From contig NZ_CP097463.1 of NCBI RefSeq assembly GCF_027247405.1, positions 3,658,001-3,722,000 on the forward strand: a stretch of DNA of 64,000 nucleotides. The letters are read 5' to 3'. Positions 16,375 to 28,054 of the stretch are shown here, in pieces. Numbering within the stretch: the first letter of the stretch is position 1; the number at the start of each line of letters is the position of its first letter. The stretch comes from Jatrophihabitans cynanchi. GTDB taxonomy: Bacteria; Actinomycetota; Actinomycetes; Mycobacteriales; Jatrophihabitantaceae. A program made the position numbers and the translations under genes. A model generated the notes under the pieces. That model saw nothing but the letters and a program-made list of their open reading frames with translations, did no database searches and was not told where the DNA came from.

Positions 16375-17025
16375 TCAGGATCCGTCGAGGTAGCGCAACA
16401 CGGCCAGCACCCGCCGGTTGTCGGTGTCCGACGGGGGCAGCCCCAGCTTGGTGAAGATGTTCGCCACGTGCTTCTCGACCGCGCGCTCGGTGACCACCAG
16501 CCTGGCGGCGATGCCCGCGTTGGACAGCCCCTCGGCCATCGCCTCGAGCGCCTCGCGCTCGCGGGGGGTCAGCGCGGCGAGCGTGTCGGTGCGCCGGCCG
16601 GCGCCGAGCAGTTGCGCGACCACCTCGGGGTCCAGCGCGGTGCCGCCCTGCGCCACCCGGGTCAGCGCGTCCACGAACTCCCGGACGTCCGCTACCCGGT
16701 CCTTGAGCAGGTACCCGACCCCGCGGGCCGAACCGGCCAGCAGTTCGGCCGCGTACCTCGTCTCGACGTACTGGGAGAACACCAGCACGCCGAGCTCCGG
16801 ATAGGTACGGCGCAGTGCGATCGCGGCGCGCAACCCCTCGTCGGTGAACGACGGCGGCATCCTGATGTCGATCACGCAGACGTCCGGCTGGTCCCGGGCG
16901 ACGAACGCCCGCAGCGCGTCGCCGTCCGGCACCGCCGCGATCACCTCGTGCCCGCGGTCGATCAGCAACTGGGCCAGGCCATCGCGCAGGATCGCGCTGT
17001 CCTCGGCGATCGCGACGCGCATCAT
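16375..17025 (-). CDS. NarL/LuxR-family response regulator
   Basis: 216 residues. An N-terminal receiver domain has the acidic pair in IAEDS, the phospho-acceptor Asp53 in VIDIRMPP and Lys in YLLKDRV. The C-terminal LuxR helix-turn-helix is LTPREREALEAMAEGLSN...ERAVEKHVANIFTKL. Two adjacent ATGs (17025 and 17022) are possible starts; 17025 overlaps the kinase stop as ATGA. With the upstream kinase it forms a two-component system. The target genes are not visible, though the secreted propeller protein is the convergent neighbour. Confidence 0.93.
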   Translation of the reverse strand: MMRVAIAEDSAILRDGLAQLLIDRGHEVIAAVPDGDALRAFVARDQPDVCVIDIRMPPSFTDEGLRAAIALRRTYPELGVLVFSQYVETRYAAELLAGSARGVGYLLKDRVADVREFVDALTRVAQGGTALDPEVVAQLLGAGRRTDTLAALTPREREALEAMAEGLSNAGIAARLVVTERAVEKHVANIFTKLGLPPSDTDNRRVLAVLRYLDGS

Positions 17026-18323
17026 CGGCTCGCCGTCTGCATCGGCAACTCCACGGTGACGACGGTAGGGCCACCGTCCGGACTGTCGACGCCCAGCCGC
17101 CCGTCCACGGTGCGCACCCGTTCACCCAGCCCGGTCAGCCCACTGCCCGCGCCGACGCGGGCACCGCCCCGGCCGTTGTCACTGACCTGGATGCGCAGCG
17201 TCCCCGTGACGGTCCGGACGTCGAGCACGGCCCGGGTCGCACGGCTGTGCTTGGCCACATTGGTCAGCAGTTCGGCGGCGCAGAAGTACGCGATCGTCTC
17301 GATGGCGGCGGCGGGCCGTTCGGTGATCGCCGTCCGCAAGGTCACCGGGACGGCGCTGTGCGCGGCCAGGGTGGCGAGCGCGGTGTCCAGGCCGGCATCG
17401 AGGACGGGCGGGTGGATGCCCCTTGCAAGATCTCGCAGTTCGACGATCGCGTCCTTGGCGGTGGTGTGTGCCGACTCCAGCAGCCGCTGCGCCTCGGCCG
17501 GATCGCCGCCCTCGGCCAGCTTCTCCTTGGCCAGCCCCACGTTCATCGCCAACGCCACCAACCGCGCCTGCGTCCCGTCGTGCAGGTCGCGCTCGATGCG
17601 CCGTAGCGTCGCGGCCGAGTCGTCCACCGCGGCGGCGCGGGTCTGCTCCAACTCCGCCACCCGCGCGCTCGTCCAGGTCGGCCCGAGCAGCGCCCGCATC
17701 GCCACGCGGTCCACGCTCACCGCGCCACGCACGGCCCACGGCGCGAGCAGGAGCAGCACCAGCCCGACCAGCGCGAACAGGGTGATTCGGCCCGGGGTGT
17801 CGATGAAGTAGTTGTTCCAGAGCTGCGCGGCGTGATGGCAACCGCCCTGATCATCGGTGTTGCACGGCAGCCAGCGGTACCAGATCCCGTACGACAGTGC
17901 CCCCAGCCCGTAGGCGTAGCAGGTCACCGCCACCACGAACGAGGCGATACCGAGCGGCAGCTTGAGCAGCAGGTACAGGCGCGCCCGCCACGCGGTGCCG
18001 TCCTTCAGGCACGACCCGATCCAGCCGAACAGGCCGGGGCCGGCCCGGAACCGCGGTGGTGCCGCGATCTGCCAGCCGAGGAAGGCGTTCACGCCCTCGC
18101 GCCACTGCCACCCGAGCCACCTGCTGACCAGACCGCTCGCGGCCAGCAGCGGCAGCCCGATGAACGTCACCATCAGGCCGCCGGACACCGACACGGTGAC
18201 GACCACGAACACGAAGCCGAAGACGCCCTGCGGCAGACCGACGAGCGCGTACAACAACTCCGCCCAGGTGCGCCGGGTGAACAGGGCGGTGAAGAACGCG
18301 GGCACGCGGGGACGATCGCTCAT
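17022..18323 (-). CDS. sensor histidine kinase (HisKA_3 type)
   Basis: The start is taken as ATG 18323 (MSDRPRVPAFF), giving 433 residues. ATG 18362 would add 13, and the choice is not settled by a clear ribosome site. An N-terminal sensor region has about four to five membrane segments (residues about 20-200). The dimerisation/phospho-acceptor helix RIERDLHDGTQ carries His248. The ATPase domain has an N-box (ELLTNVAKHSRA) and a G-box (DNGRGG...GLTGLGERV). It phosphorylates the regulator encoded next. The signal is unknown, probably envelope-related given the membrane-buried sensor. Confidence 0.9.
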   Translation of the reverse strand: MSDRPRVPAFFTALFTRRTWAELLYALVGLPQGVFGFVFVVVTVSVSGGLMVTFIGLPLLAASGLVSRWLGWQWREGVNAFLGWQIAAPPRFRAGPGLFGWIGSCLKDGTAWRARLYLLLKLPLGIASFVVAVTCYAYGLGALSYGIWYRWLPCNTDDQGGCHHAAQLWNNYFIDTPGRITLFALVGLVLLLLAPWAVRGAVSVDRVAMRALLGPTWTSARVAELEQTRAAAVDDSAATLRRIERDLHDGTQARLVALAMNVGLAKEKLAEGGDPAEAQRLLESAHTTAKDAIVELRDLARGIHPPVLDAGLDTALATLAAHSAVPVTLRTAITERPAAAIETIAYFCAAELLTNVAKHSRATRAVLDVRTVTGTLRIQVSDNGRGGARVGAGSGLTGLGERVRTVDGRLGVDSPDGGPTVVTVELPMQTASR

Positions 18324-18511
18324 CGCAGGGTCAGCCTGCCAGACGTCGTGCGTGTGGATCATGCCTTCAGCCTTCCGGCTCGGCGGGGCGGGCGCGATGG
18401 AGCCAACTCGCCGGTCCGCGCTCGTGCTAACCCCACCGTGTCCCGGCCCGGACTGGTGCAACCCGGACAGTTGCACGAGACTGCCAGTAACAGATGATGC
18501 TGGGGGACCAC

Positions 18512-20545
18512 ATGGCGTACTTCGTGACCGGCGCGACCGGCTTCATCGGCCGGTTCCTGCTGGCCGAACTGCTCCGGCGCGGCGATTCCGACCTCACGAT
18601 CTACGCGCTGTGCCGCGCCGGATCGCTGCACAAGCTGGAAGAACTCGCCGAGCGCCTCGGGGAAGGCGGTGCCGCCGGCAGCCGGATCGTCCCGGTGATC
18701 GGCGACCTGGACTCCGAACTGCTCGGTGTGAGCCAGCAGGACATCGACGCCCTGACCGACCGCGTCGAGCATTTCTTCCACCTGGCCGCGATCTACGACC
18801 TCACCGCTGATGCCGACAGCCAGCGGGTGGCGAACGTCGAGGGGACGAGGCACGCCGTGCACCTGGCCGCCGCGATCCACGCCGGGCACTTCCACCAGGT
18901 GAGCTCGATCGCGGCCGCCGGGCTGTACCGCGGCACGTTCACCGAGGACATGTTCGACGAGGCGCAGGACGTCGAGCACAACGCGTACTACGCGACCAAG
19001 CACGCGTCGGAGGCGGTCGTGCGCACCGAGTGCACCGTGCCCTGGCGCGTCTATCGCCCGGGCGCCGTCGTCGGCCACAGCCAGACCGGCGAGATAGACA
19101 AGATCGACGGCCCGTACTACTTCTTCCGCGCCATCCAGCGGTTGCGCGGTGCCGCTCCCGCCTGGGTGCGCGGCGTGGGCATCGAAGGTGGCGAGATCAA
19201 CCTGGTGCCGGTCGACTACGTCGCCAAGGCGATGGACTTCATCGCGCACCAACCCGGCCTGGACGGGCAGACCTTCCACCTCACCGACCCCGAGCCGCTC
19301 ACCGTCGGCGGGCTGATCAAGGTGCTGACCAAGGCCGCGCACGCGCCGACGCCGGTACTGAACCTCGACGCGCGAGCACTGGACGGGCTGCCCGCCCGGC
19401 TCGCGTCCACGCTGACCAACCTGCCCGGCGCCCGGCAGCTCACCGACCTCGCGCTCGCCGAACTCGGCATCCCGCGCGAAATGTTCGCCTACCTCACCTA
19501 CCCGACGCACTTCGACTCGACGAAGACGCAGCAGGTGCTGGCCGGCTCGGGCATCACCGTTCCGCCACTTGCCAGCTACGCACAGACGCTCTGGGAGTAC
19601 TGGGAGCGCACCTACAGCCCGGACCGCCGCAAGGACCGGGCGCTGGCGCGCGCCATCTCGGGCAAGACGGTGATGATCACCGGGGCGTCCTCGGGCATCG
19701 GCCGTGCCACCGCGCTTCGGGTCGGCGCCGCCGGTGGGCGGGTGATCCTCGTGGCGCGCGGCCTGGAGAAGCTGGAGCAGACCCGCGCCGAGATCGAGGA
19801 TGTCGGCGGCATCGCGTACGTCTACCGCGCCGACCTCGCCGACATGAGCGACATCGAGCGGATGGCCAAGCAGGTGCTGGCCGAACACGGTCGCGTCGAC
19901 GTGCTGGTCAACAACGCCGGCCGCTCCATCCGGCGCTCCATCTCGCTGTCGTACGACCGGTTCCACGACTTCGAGCGGACGATGCAGCTGAACTACTTCG
20001 GCGCCGTCCGGCTGATCCTGACACTGCTCCCGGTGATGCGCCGGCCGAGCCCGGACGGCCGCAGGGGCGGGCACATCATCAACATCAGCTCGATCGGCGT
20101 GCAGACCAACACGCCGCGGTTCTCGGCGTACGTGGCGTCCAAGGCGGCGCTCGATGCGTTCAGTCGCTGCATCGCCTCCGAGGTGATCGACGACGGCGTG
20201 CACCTGACGACGATCCACATGCCGCTGGTGCGCACCCCGATGATCGCCCCCACCAAGATGTACGACCGGTTCCCGGCGATGACCCCGACCGAGGCCGCCG
20301 AGATGATCTGCAAGGCGATGATCCGCAAGCCCAAGAAGGTGGGTACCGCGCTCGGCAACGCGGGCGAGCTGCTGTACCAGGTCGCGCCCCGGGGAGTGGA
20401 CGTCATCCTCAACGCCGGGTACAAGATCTTCCCGGACTCGCATGCCGCCAAGGGCACGGCCGACCGGCCCGCGACGCCGGCCGAGGACCAGCCGACCAGC
20501 GAGAGCGTCGCGTTCGCGCACATCCTGCGCGGGGTGCACTGGTGA
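18512..20545 (+). CDS. fused acyl-CoA/aldehyde reductase-like extended SDR plus classical SDR (AcrA1-like)
   Basis: ATG 18512 follows GGGGGA and gives 677 residues; an earlier ATG at 18494 is less likely. The N-terminal half is an extended SDR of the fatty-acyl-CoA-reductase type: TGATGFIGR at the start, YYATKHASE as the YxxxK active site, and a NAD(P)-dependent thioester-reductase-like C-terminal part. The C-terminal half (from about residue 385) is a classical SDR with TGASSGIGR, NNAG, and YVASKAALDAF. The same fusion is found in mycobacterial AcrA1-type enzymes, linked to reducing long-chain acyl-CoA toward fatty alcohol. The assignment is by architecture only. Single gene, no operon partner. 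Confidence 0.82.
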   Translation: MAYFVTGATGFIGRFLLAELLRRGDSDLTIYALCRAGSLHKLEELAERLGEGGAAGSRIVPVIGDLDSELLGVSQQDIDALTDRVEHFFHLAAIYDLTADADSQRVANVEGTRHAVHLAAAIHAGHFHQVSSIAAAGLYRGTFTEDMFDEAQDVEHNAYYATKHASEAVVRTECTVPWRVYRPGAVVGHSQTGEIDKIDGPYYFFRAIQRLRGAAPAWVRGVGIEGGEINLVPVDYVAKAMDFIAHQPGLDGQTFHLTDPEPLTVGGLIKVLTKAAHAPTPVLNLDARALDGLPARLASTLTNLPGARQLTDLALAELGIPREMFAYLTYPTHFDSTKTQQVLAGSGITVPPLASYAQTLWEYWERTYSPDRRKDRALARAISGKTVMITGASSGIGRATALRVGAAGGRVILVARGLEKLEQTRAEIEDVGGIAYVYRADLADMSDIERMAKQVLAEHGRVDVLVNNAGRSIRRSISLSYDRFHDFERTMQLNYFGAVRLILTLLPVMRRPSPDGRRGGHIINISSIGVQTNTPRFSAYVASKAALDAFSRCIASEVIDDGVHLTTIHMPLVRTPMIAPTKMYDRFPAMTPTEAAEMICKAMIRKPKKVGTALGNAGELLYQVAPRGVDVILNAGYKIFPDSHAAKGTADRPATPAEDQPTSESVAFAHILRGVHW

Positions 20546-20557
20546 AACCGCGTCGAA

Positions 20558-20605
20558 TCGGATCTCGGGACCACCCCGAAGAACAGGGTGGATCTCGAGA
20601 TCCGA
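20558..20605 (+). terminator. hairpin after the fused reductase
   Basis: Outer arms TCGGATCTCG and CGAGATCCGA (20558-20567, 20596-20605) enclose an inner CCACCC/GGGTGG stem. There is no T-tract, so it is a terminator-like stem rather than a classical one. Confidence 0.45.
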
Positions 20606-20667
20606 GCGGCAAGTTCGCGCCGCGCGCGGCTCTTCGCGCACGCGCTCGTCGTCCGGCGGCTCGCCGA

Positions 20668-20673
20668 TAGGAT
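20668..20673 (+). promoter_or_regulatory. -10 element of nadD (TAGGAT), leaderless
   Basis: TAGGAT ends six bases before the nadD ATG. There is no room for a Shine-Dalgarno site, and no good -35 box was seen. Confidence 0.5.
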
Positions 20674-20679
20674 CGCGCC

Positions 20680-21270
20680 ATGACGACGCGGGTCGGGATC
20701 ATGGGCGGGACGTTCGACCCGATCCACCACGGCCACCTGGTGGCCGCCAGCGAGGTCGCCTCCCTGTTCGAGCTGGACGAGGTCATCTTCGTGCCGACCG
20801 GCGAACCGTGGCAGAAGTCCGAGCGCCGGGTCAGCCCGGCCGAGCACCGCTACCTGATGGCGGTGATCGCGACCGCGTCCAACCCGAGGTTCTGGGTGAG
20901 CCGGGTGGACATCGACCGCGAGGGGCCGACGTACACGGTCGACACCATTCGCGACATCGCCGCCCAACGGCCCGACTCGGAACTGTTCTTCATCACCGGT
21001 GCAGACGCGCTGGGGCAGATCCTGTCCTGGAAGGACGGCGACCGGGCGATCCGGCTGGCGCACTTCGTCGGCGTGACCCGTCCCGGCTACGAGCTGTCCG
21101 CCGAACACCTGCCCAGCGACTCGGTCACCCTGCTCGACGTGCCGGCCATGGCGATCTCCTCGAGTGACTGCCGTGATCGGGTCGTCGCCGGGCACCCGGT
21201 GTGGTACCTCGTCCCGGACGGCGTCGTGCAGTACATCAACAAGCACGGGCTCTACCGCGCCGCCCCGTAG
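20680..21270 (+). CDS. nadD: nicotinate-nucleotide adenylyltransferase
   Basis: 196 residues, normal for NadD. It transfers AMP from ATP to nicotinate mononucleotide to give deamido-NAD in NAD synthesis. The nucleotidyltransferase signature [12 protein letters not shown] is at residues 9-20. The C-terminal [10 protein letters not shown] matches the ISSTxxR phosphate-binding motif. The neighbours are conserved in actinobacteria: rsfS starts 12 bp downstream and a histidine phosphatase follows. The -10-like TAGGAT just upstream suggests a leaderless message. Confidence 0.95.
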   Translation: MTTRVGIMGGTFDPIHHGHLVAASEVASLFELDEVIFVPTGEPWQKSERRVSPAEHRYLMAVIATASNPRFWVSRVDIDREGPTYTVDTIRDIAAQRPDSELFFITGADALGQILSWKDGDRAIRLAHFVGVTRPGYELSAEHLPSDSVTLLDVPAMAISSSDCRDRVVAGHPVWYLVPDGVVQYINKHGLYRAAP

Positions 21271-21282
21271 ACTCGGTGGCCT

Positions 21283-21663
21283 ATGACTGCAACTGACGCC
21301 TCGATCGAGCTGGCCCAGGTCGCCGCTCGCGCGGCCGCCGACAAGCTCGCCTCCGACATCGTGCTCATCGACGTCAGTGACCGGCTCGCCATAACCGACG
21401 TGTTCGTGATCGCGACCGGCAACAACGAGCGGCAGGTCGAGGCGATCGTCGACGAGGTCGAGGAGCAGCTGCGCCAGGTGGGCGTGAAGCCGCTGCGCCG
21501 CGAAGGGCGCCGCGACGGCCGCTGGGTGCTGCTCGACTACGCCGACATCGTGGTGCACGTCCAGCACGCCGAGGAGCGCGTGTTCTACGCGCTCGAGCGA
21601 CTGTGGAAGGACTGCCCGTTCATCCCGGCCGACGTCGACCAGCCGCCGGCAACCGCTCGGTGA
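21283..21663 (+). CDS. rsfS: ribosome silencing factor RsfS
   Basis: 126 residues of the RsfS/Iojap family, with the conserved core SDRLAITDVFVIATGNNERQ and the EGRRDGRWVLLDYADIVVHV strand region. It binds ribosomal protein uL14 on the large subunit and blocks subunit joining when nutrients are scarce. A TAGACT hexamer overlapping the nadD TAG stop (21268-21273) lies nine bases before the ATG and may give it a promoter of its own. The stop overlaps the next gene as GTGA. Confidence 0.95.
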   Translation: MTATDASIELAQVAARAAADKLASDIVLIDVSDRLAITDVFVIATGNNERQVEAIVDEVEEQLRQVGVKPLRREGRRDGRWVLLDYADIVVHVQHAEERVFYALERLWKDCPFIPADVDQPPATAR

Positions 21664-22325
21664 GGCTGATCCTGCTGCGGCACGGACGAACCACCTGGAA
21701 CGCCGAGCGCCGGTTCCAGGGCCAGGCCGATCCGCCGCTGGACGAGGTCGGGCGCGCCCAGGCCTACGAGGTGGCCGCGCTGATCGCCGCACTGCGCCCG
21801 GACGTGCTGGTGAGTTCTGACGCGCAGCGCGCGGCGCAGACCGCCGCGCCGGTCGCCGAGGTCGCCGGCCTGTCGGTGCGCCTCGACCCTCGGCTGCGTG
21901 AGCGCTCGCTCGGGCACTGGGAGGGGCTCACGCGCGACGAGGTCGCCGAACGGTTCCCGTCCGAGTTCGCCGACTGGGTCGGCGGTCGCGACGTCAGCAG
22001 ACGTGGCGGCGAAACCCGCGAGCAGGTCGCGGAGCGCGCGCTCGCCGCGTTCGCCGAACTGCCCGACGTCGCGACCGCGGTACTGGTCACGCACAGCGCC
22101 ACCGCGATGGCGCTGTGCAACGCGCTGCTGTCCATGCCGCAGCAGGTGCACGTGCTGGGCCCCCTCGCGAACTGCCACTGGAGCGAACTGCTCGCCGAGC
22201 ACAACGACCACAGCGGCCCGGTCTGGCGGCTGCGCGCGCACAACATCGGCGCGCCCGGTGCGGTGGCGCCGTTGCCGGTGCGGTTGGACGGCTTCAGCGA
22301 GGACGCGCCCGACGCCGACGCGTGA
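21660..22325 (+). CDS. histidine phosphatase (phosphoglycerate-mutase fold, GpgP-like)
   Basis: GTG at 21660 overlaps the rsfS stop; 221 residues. The catalytic phospho-histidine motif LLRHGRTTWN is at residues 4-13, with the second His in LVTHSATAMAL and the acidic residue in RERSLGHWEG. The order nadD-rsfS-phosphatase matches that around mycobacterial gpgP, whose product dephosphorylates glucosyl-3-phosphoglycerate for methylglucose lipopolysaccharide synthesis. That specific role is likely but is inferred from context; a general phosphatase is the alternative. Confidence 0.85.
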   Translation: MRLILLRHGRTTWNAERRFQGQADPPLDEVGRAQAYEVAALIAALRPDVLVSSDAQRAAQTAAPVAEVAGLSVRLDPRLRERSLGHWEGLTRDEVAERFPSEFADWVGGRDVSRRGGETREQVAERALAAFAELPDVATAVLVTHSATAMALCNALLSMPQQVHVLGPLANCHWSELLAEHNDHSGPVWRLRAHNIGAPGAVAPLPVRLDGFSEDAPDADA

Positions 22326-22453
22326 GCGGGTGAGCGACGCCACAGGACCCGGCCGCCGCGCGCCCGCCGGCAGAGGGCTAGTGTGCACCTCAGGTGCCCC
22401 CGCGCTCGGCGGCGACGGACGGCGGGCGTGGGGCGTGCACCAACGGCACGGGG

Positions 22454-22459
22454 TATTCT
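22454..22459 (+). promoter_or_regulatory. -10 element (TATTCT) of the leuS leader transcript
   Basis: TATTCT lies seven bases before the GTG of a 12-codon open frame. The transcript would begin at or next to that GTG. No clear TTGACA box is present 16-18 bp upstream. Confidence 0.5.
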
Positions 22460-22466
22460 GTGCGAC

Positions 22467-22505
22467 GTGAGCACCGCACGCCGGCTTCTCGGATCGCCGC
22501 GCTGA
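22467..22505 (+). CDS. putative leaderless leader peptide before leuS
   Basis: A 12-codon frame (GTG start, TGA stop) encodes [12 protein letters not shown]. It has two adjacent Leu codons, CTT CTC, at positions 7-8; CTT is rare in this GC-rich sequence. The stop codon lies inside the 5' arm of a 9-bp hairpin, and a strong terminator hairpin follows 22 nt later, before leuS. This is the layout of a ribosome-mediated attenuator that senses charged tRNA-Leu. Too short for homology evidence. Confidence 0.55.
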   Translation: MSTARRLLGSPR

Positions 22506-22524
22506 ACCCACCGGGTCAGCGCGG
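22497..22524 (+). promoter_or_regulatory. hairpin overlapping the leader-peptide stop
   Basis: Arms CCGCGCTGA (22497-22505) and TCAGCGCGG (22516-22524) pair perfectly over nine bases around a 10-nt loop. The 5' arm ends exactly with the leader TGA, so a ribosome on the leader would disrupt it. An alternative GCAGA/TCTGC stem (22524-22536) competes with the terminator's 5' arm. Confidence 0.55.
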
Positions 22525-22526
22525 CA

Positions 22527-22560
22527 GAGCCTCTGCGAACCGCAGAGGCTCTTCTTGTGT
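22527..22560 (+). terminator. intrinsic terminator (attenuator) upstream of leuS
   Basis: GAGCCTCTGCG (22527-22537) pairs with CGCAGAGGCTC (22541-22551), an 11-bp perfect stem with a three-base AAC loop. It is followed by TTCTTGTGT. It stands between a promoter-like element and leuS, so it would control readthrough into leuS rather than end the phosphatase operon alone. Confidence 0.75.
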
Positions 22561-22590
22561 CCGAAGCAGGCGAACCTCCAGGGAGAGTTG

Positions 22591-25467
<2,877 letters not shown>

Positions 25468-25470
<3 letters not shown>

Positions 25471-25526
25471 CCCGATCGTGCAACCCGCTGCGTCCTGGCG
25501 GCTCAGGAAATCGCACGATCGGGTCA
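25468..25526. terminator. convergent hairpin containing both stop codons
   Basis: TGACCCGATCGTGC (25468-25481) and GCACGATCGGGTCA (25513-25526) are 14-bp perfect inverted repeats with a 31-nt spacer. The first three bases are the leuS TGA and the last three are the TCA (TGA) of the convergent gene. It would act as a transcription boundary in both directions. Confidence 0.6.
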
Positions 25527-27122
25527 GCACTGTTTCTGTGCGCTCAGCGACGAGCTGATCACCACCGTGCCGCCGCCGGTGGTGTGCACGTCGACGTGCT
25601 CGTTGTCCGCGCTCGGCGTGACGCAGGTGCCGATCGGCCCCGTCACGGTGAGCCACTTGAACCAGCGCAACCGCAGGTGCACGGTCATCGCCTCGGGGGC
25701 GTACACCTCGATGCGGTCGGGGTACTGCCGTACCAGCCGCGCCGGCGCCTCGGCGATCGAGGTGGCGCCGTCGACCAGGTAGAGCGTCCAGTCCGCGTTG
25801 TGCCAGATACGTCGCAGGTACGGCAGGCCGGTCGCGACGAGGTCGCGTTCCTGCTCGCCGACCGTGGTGAGCGCGGTGTCCGGGATGGCCACGTACTGCA
25901 CGGCCTCGCTGCGCAGGAAATCGCGGTACGTCTGCACCGTCGGCCGCCCGTCGAAGAACACGTGCTCGTTCAGTTCGGTGTCGACCTGGCGCAACCAACC
26001 GCGGGCGAGCGGCACGCTCTTGGCGAGCAGCGCGGCGTCCCAGTGGCTGGACTGTTCCGGCGTCTCGACGCGGCCGGTCAACGGGCCGTGCGAGTTGATC
26101 TGGTCGACGAGCGGCTGGTAGTAGGCCTGCCGGCTCGCCTGTTCACCCCACAGCTGCGGGATCTCCGGCGACACCGGCGGCTGGATCACGACCGCGATCA
26201 CCGCCAGGCCGGCCGTCGCCCACCGTCCCCACCGGGAGAACGCGATCACGCAGGGGATGCCGAACAGCAGCCCGAGCCGGATCGCGTTGCTGCCGATCTG
26301 GCTCGGCACCACCCACGCGATGAGCACGACCACCAGGCTGATCGCCGTGCCGAGCCGCAACGTGCGGTGTTGCCGGGGCACCACGAGCAGCACGAGCGCG
26401 CCGCCACCGAGCGCGCGAACCGCCATCGACCACTGGAACTGCTGCAGCGAACCGTCGGCGAAGACGAGCGAGATGATCGCCGACGGGATCGTCGAGCTCA
26501 TCGCGAGCAGCACCGCGTCCAGCCGGCGCTCGCGCTTGACGAACAGCGCCAGCGCGACGATCCAGAGTTCGAGCGTGACCACCGGGCTGGCCGCCCCGGC
26601 GAGAGCGCCCAGCACGATCGCGGCCGCCCGCCGCGCGAGGCCGGGGTCCTTCGCGGCGATGCACACCGTGGCCCCGAGCGCGCAGGTCAGCCCGACCTGG
26701 AAGGTCACCCGGCCCACCGCGACGTCGGCGAGCTGGCACACCGCGACCGCGACGGCGGCGGCAGTCAGGTGCGGCGCCTTCGCGTACTGCAACAGCCGGG
26801 TGGTGAGGATGCTGCCGATGATCGCGGCGGCGACGCCGAGCAGCCGCACGCCGACCACCGAGGCCACCCAGGGCACCCACAGCGAGTAGCCGAGGCTCAG
26901 CGTCCCGCCGAACCAGCGGAAGTCGACCGGGGTGAGGGCGTGGTCGCGGGCGAAGTCGGCGCGCGCCATCTGCGCGGACAGGTCCTGGCCGGTGAGCTTG
27001 GAGAGCAGGAACAGCACGGCCAGCGCGGACGCGACGACGCCGGCAACGACGACGGGTCGCCTGGCGAGGGCGCCGTCCGGCTGCGGGCGCGCGCCGAGGC
27101 CGTACGCGAAGGTCCCCGCCAC
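25524..27122 (-). CDS. multi-pass membrane protein, GT-C-like architecture, unknown function
   Basis: 532 residues with a GTG start at 27122. After a short cytoplasmic end there are about ten hydrophobic segments (residues about 25-325), then a soluble C-terminal domain of about 200 residues with an HTTGGGTVVISSS end. An ARADFARDHALTP region after the first membrane segment resembles the first extracellular loop of GT-C glycosyltransferases, but no sure family is recognised. It may work on cell-envelope glycans like the nearby MptB-type enzyme. It is convergent to leuS and divergent from degV. Confidence 0.6.
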   Translation of the reverse strand: MAGTFAYGLGARPQPDGALARRPVVVAGVVASALAVLFLLSKLTGQDLSAQMARADFARDHALTPVDFRWFGGTLSLGYSLWVPWVASVVGVRLLGVAAAIIGSILTTRLLQYAKAPHLTAAAVAVAVCQLADVAVGRVTFQVGLTCALGATVCIAAKDPGLARRAAAIVLGALAGAASPVVTLELWIVALALFVKRERRLDAVLLAMSSTIPSAIISLVFADGSLQQFQWSMAVRALGGGALVLLVVPRQHRTLRLGTAISLVVVLIAWVVPSQIGSNAIRLGLLFGIPCVIAFSRWGRWATAGLAVIAVVIQPPVSPEIPQLWGEQASRQAYYQPLVDQINSHGPLTGRVETPEQSSHWDAALLAKSVPLARGWLRQVDTELNEHVFFDGRPTVQTYRDFLRSEAVQYVAIPDTALTTVGEQERDLVATGLPYLRRIWHNADWTLYLVDGATSIAEAPARLVRQYPDRIEVYAPEAMTVHLRLRWFKWLTVTGPIGTCVTPSADNEHVDVHTTGGGTVVISSSLSAQKQC

Positions 27123-27205
27123 CTGTGAAGTATTTCAGCAACCGCTGACAGCGTGCGGGTAGCCTGGGCGGCTGTCTCAGCAATTCCTAGGGAGCGGTGC
27201 CGGCG

Positions 27206-28054
27206 ATGGGCGAGCAGGTCGCGATCGTGACCGACTCCACGGCGCACCTGCCCGCGGACGTCGTCGACGAGCTCAACATCCATGTCGTTCCGCTGCGGGT
27301 GCGGCTGGGCACGCGAACCGCCGTCGACGGCGTCGACATCACGCCGGCCGAGGTGACCCGGGCGCTGCGCGCGAAACAGAGCGTCACCACGTCGCGCCCG
27401 AACCCGAGCGAGTTCGCCACGGAGTACCAGAAGCTGCTGGACGCGGGGGCGACCCGCATCGTCTCGGTGCACTTGGCGGCCGCGCTGTCCGGGACGTGGG
27501 AGTCGGCGACACTCGCCGCCCAGGACTTCGGGCACGGCGTGGTGCGCGTCGTGGATTCGCGGTCCACCGCGATGGCGCTCGGCTTCGCGGTGATGGCGGC
27601 GGCACAGGAAGCGGCCGCCGGCGCCTTGGCGGCCCAGGTGCAACAGGCCGCGACCGAGACGGTCGACCGCACCCGCACCCTGTTCTACGTCGACACCCTG
27701 GAGTACCTGCGCCGTGGCGGCCGGATCGGCACGGCGGCGGCGCTGCTGGCGACGTCGCTGTCGGTGAAGCCGTTGCTGCAGATGGTCGAGGGCCGCGTCG
27801 TCGCGCTGGAGAAGGTGCGCACCTCGGCCAAGGCGATCGCCCGGCTCGTCGAGCTGGCCGCGGAGGCGGCCGGTACCGGTCCGGTCGACCTCGCGGTGCA
27901 CCATCTCGACGCGCCAGCTCGCGCTGACGCCGTGGCGGCGGCGTTGCGCGCCGCGATCCCGGCGGTCCGCGAGCTATATGTGGCCGAGCTCGGCGCCGTC
28001 GTCGGCGCGCACCTCGGCCCCGGCGTGATCGGGACGGTCGTCGTCCGGCGCTGA
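27206..28054 (+). CDS. DegV family fatty-acid-binding protein
   Basis: ATG 27206 is preferred to GTG 27197 because AGGGAGC ends about ten bases upstream; 282 residues. DegV signature elements are VTDSTAHLP at the start, SVTTSRPNPSEF, the lipid-contacting HLAAALSGTWESA, and DTLEYLRRGGRIG. FakB-type members bind acyl chains and present them to a kinase, though no FakA gene is seen here. The last 81 bp overlap the 3' end of the convergent mannosyltransferase gene. Confidence 0.9.
   Translation: MGEQVAIVTDSTAHLPADVVDELNIHVVPLRVRLGTRTAVDGVDITPAEVTRALRAKQSVTTSRPNPSEFATEYQKLLDAGATRIVSVHLAAALSGTWESATLAAQDFGHGVVRVVDSRSTAMALGFAVMAAAQEAAAGALAAQVQQAATETVDRTRTLFYVDTLEYLRRGGRIGTAAALLATSLSVKPLLQMVEGRVVALEKVRTSAKAIARLVELAAEAAGTGPVDLAVHHLDAPARADAVAAALRAAIPAVRELYVAELGAVVGAHLGPGVIGTVVVRR

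Noticed and set aside
18359-20641. 760-codon open frame on the minus strand
   Set aside because: It lies antisense to the fused reductase, has biased composition and no recognisable motif.
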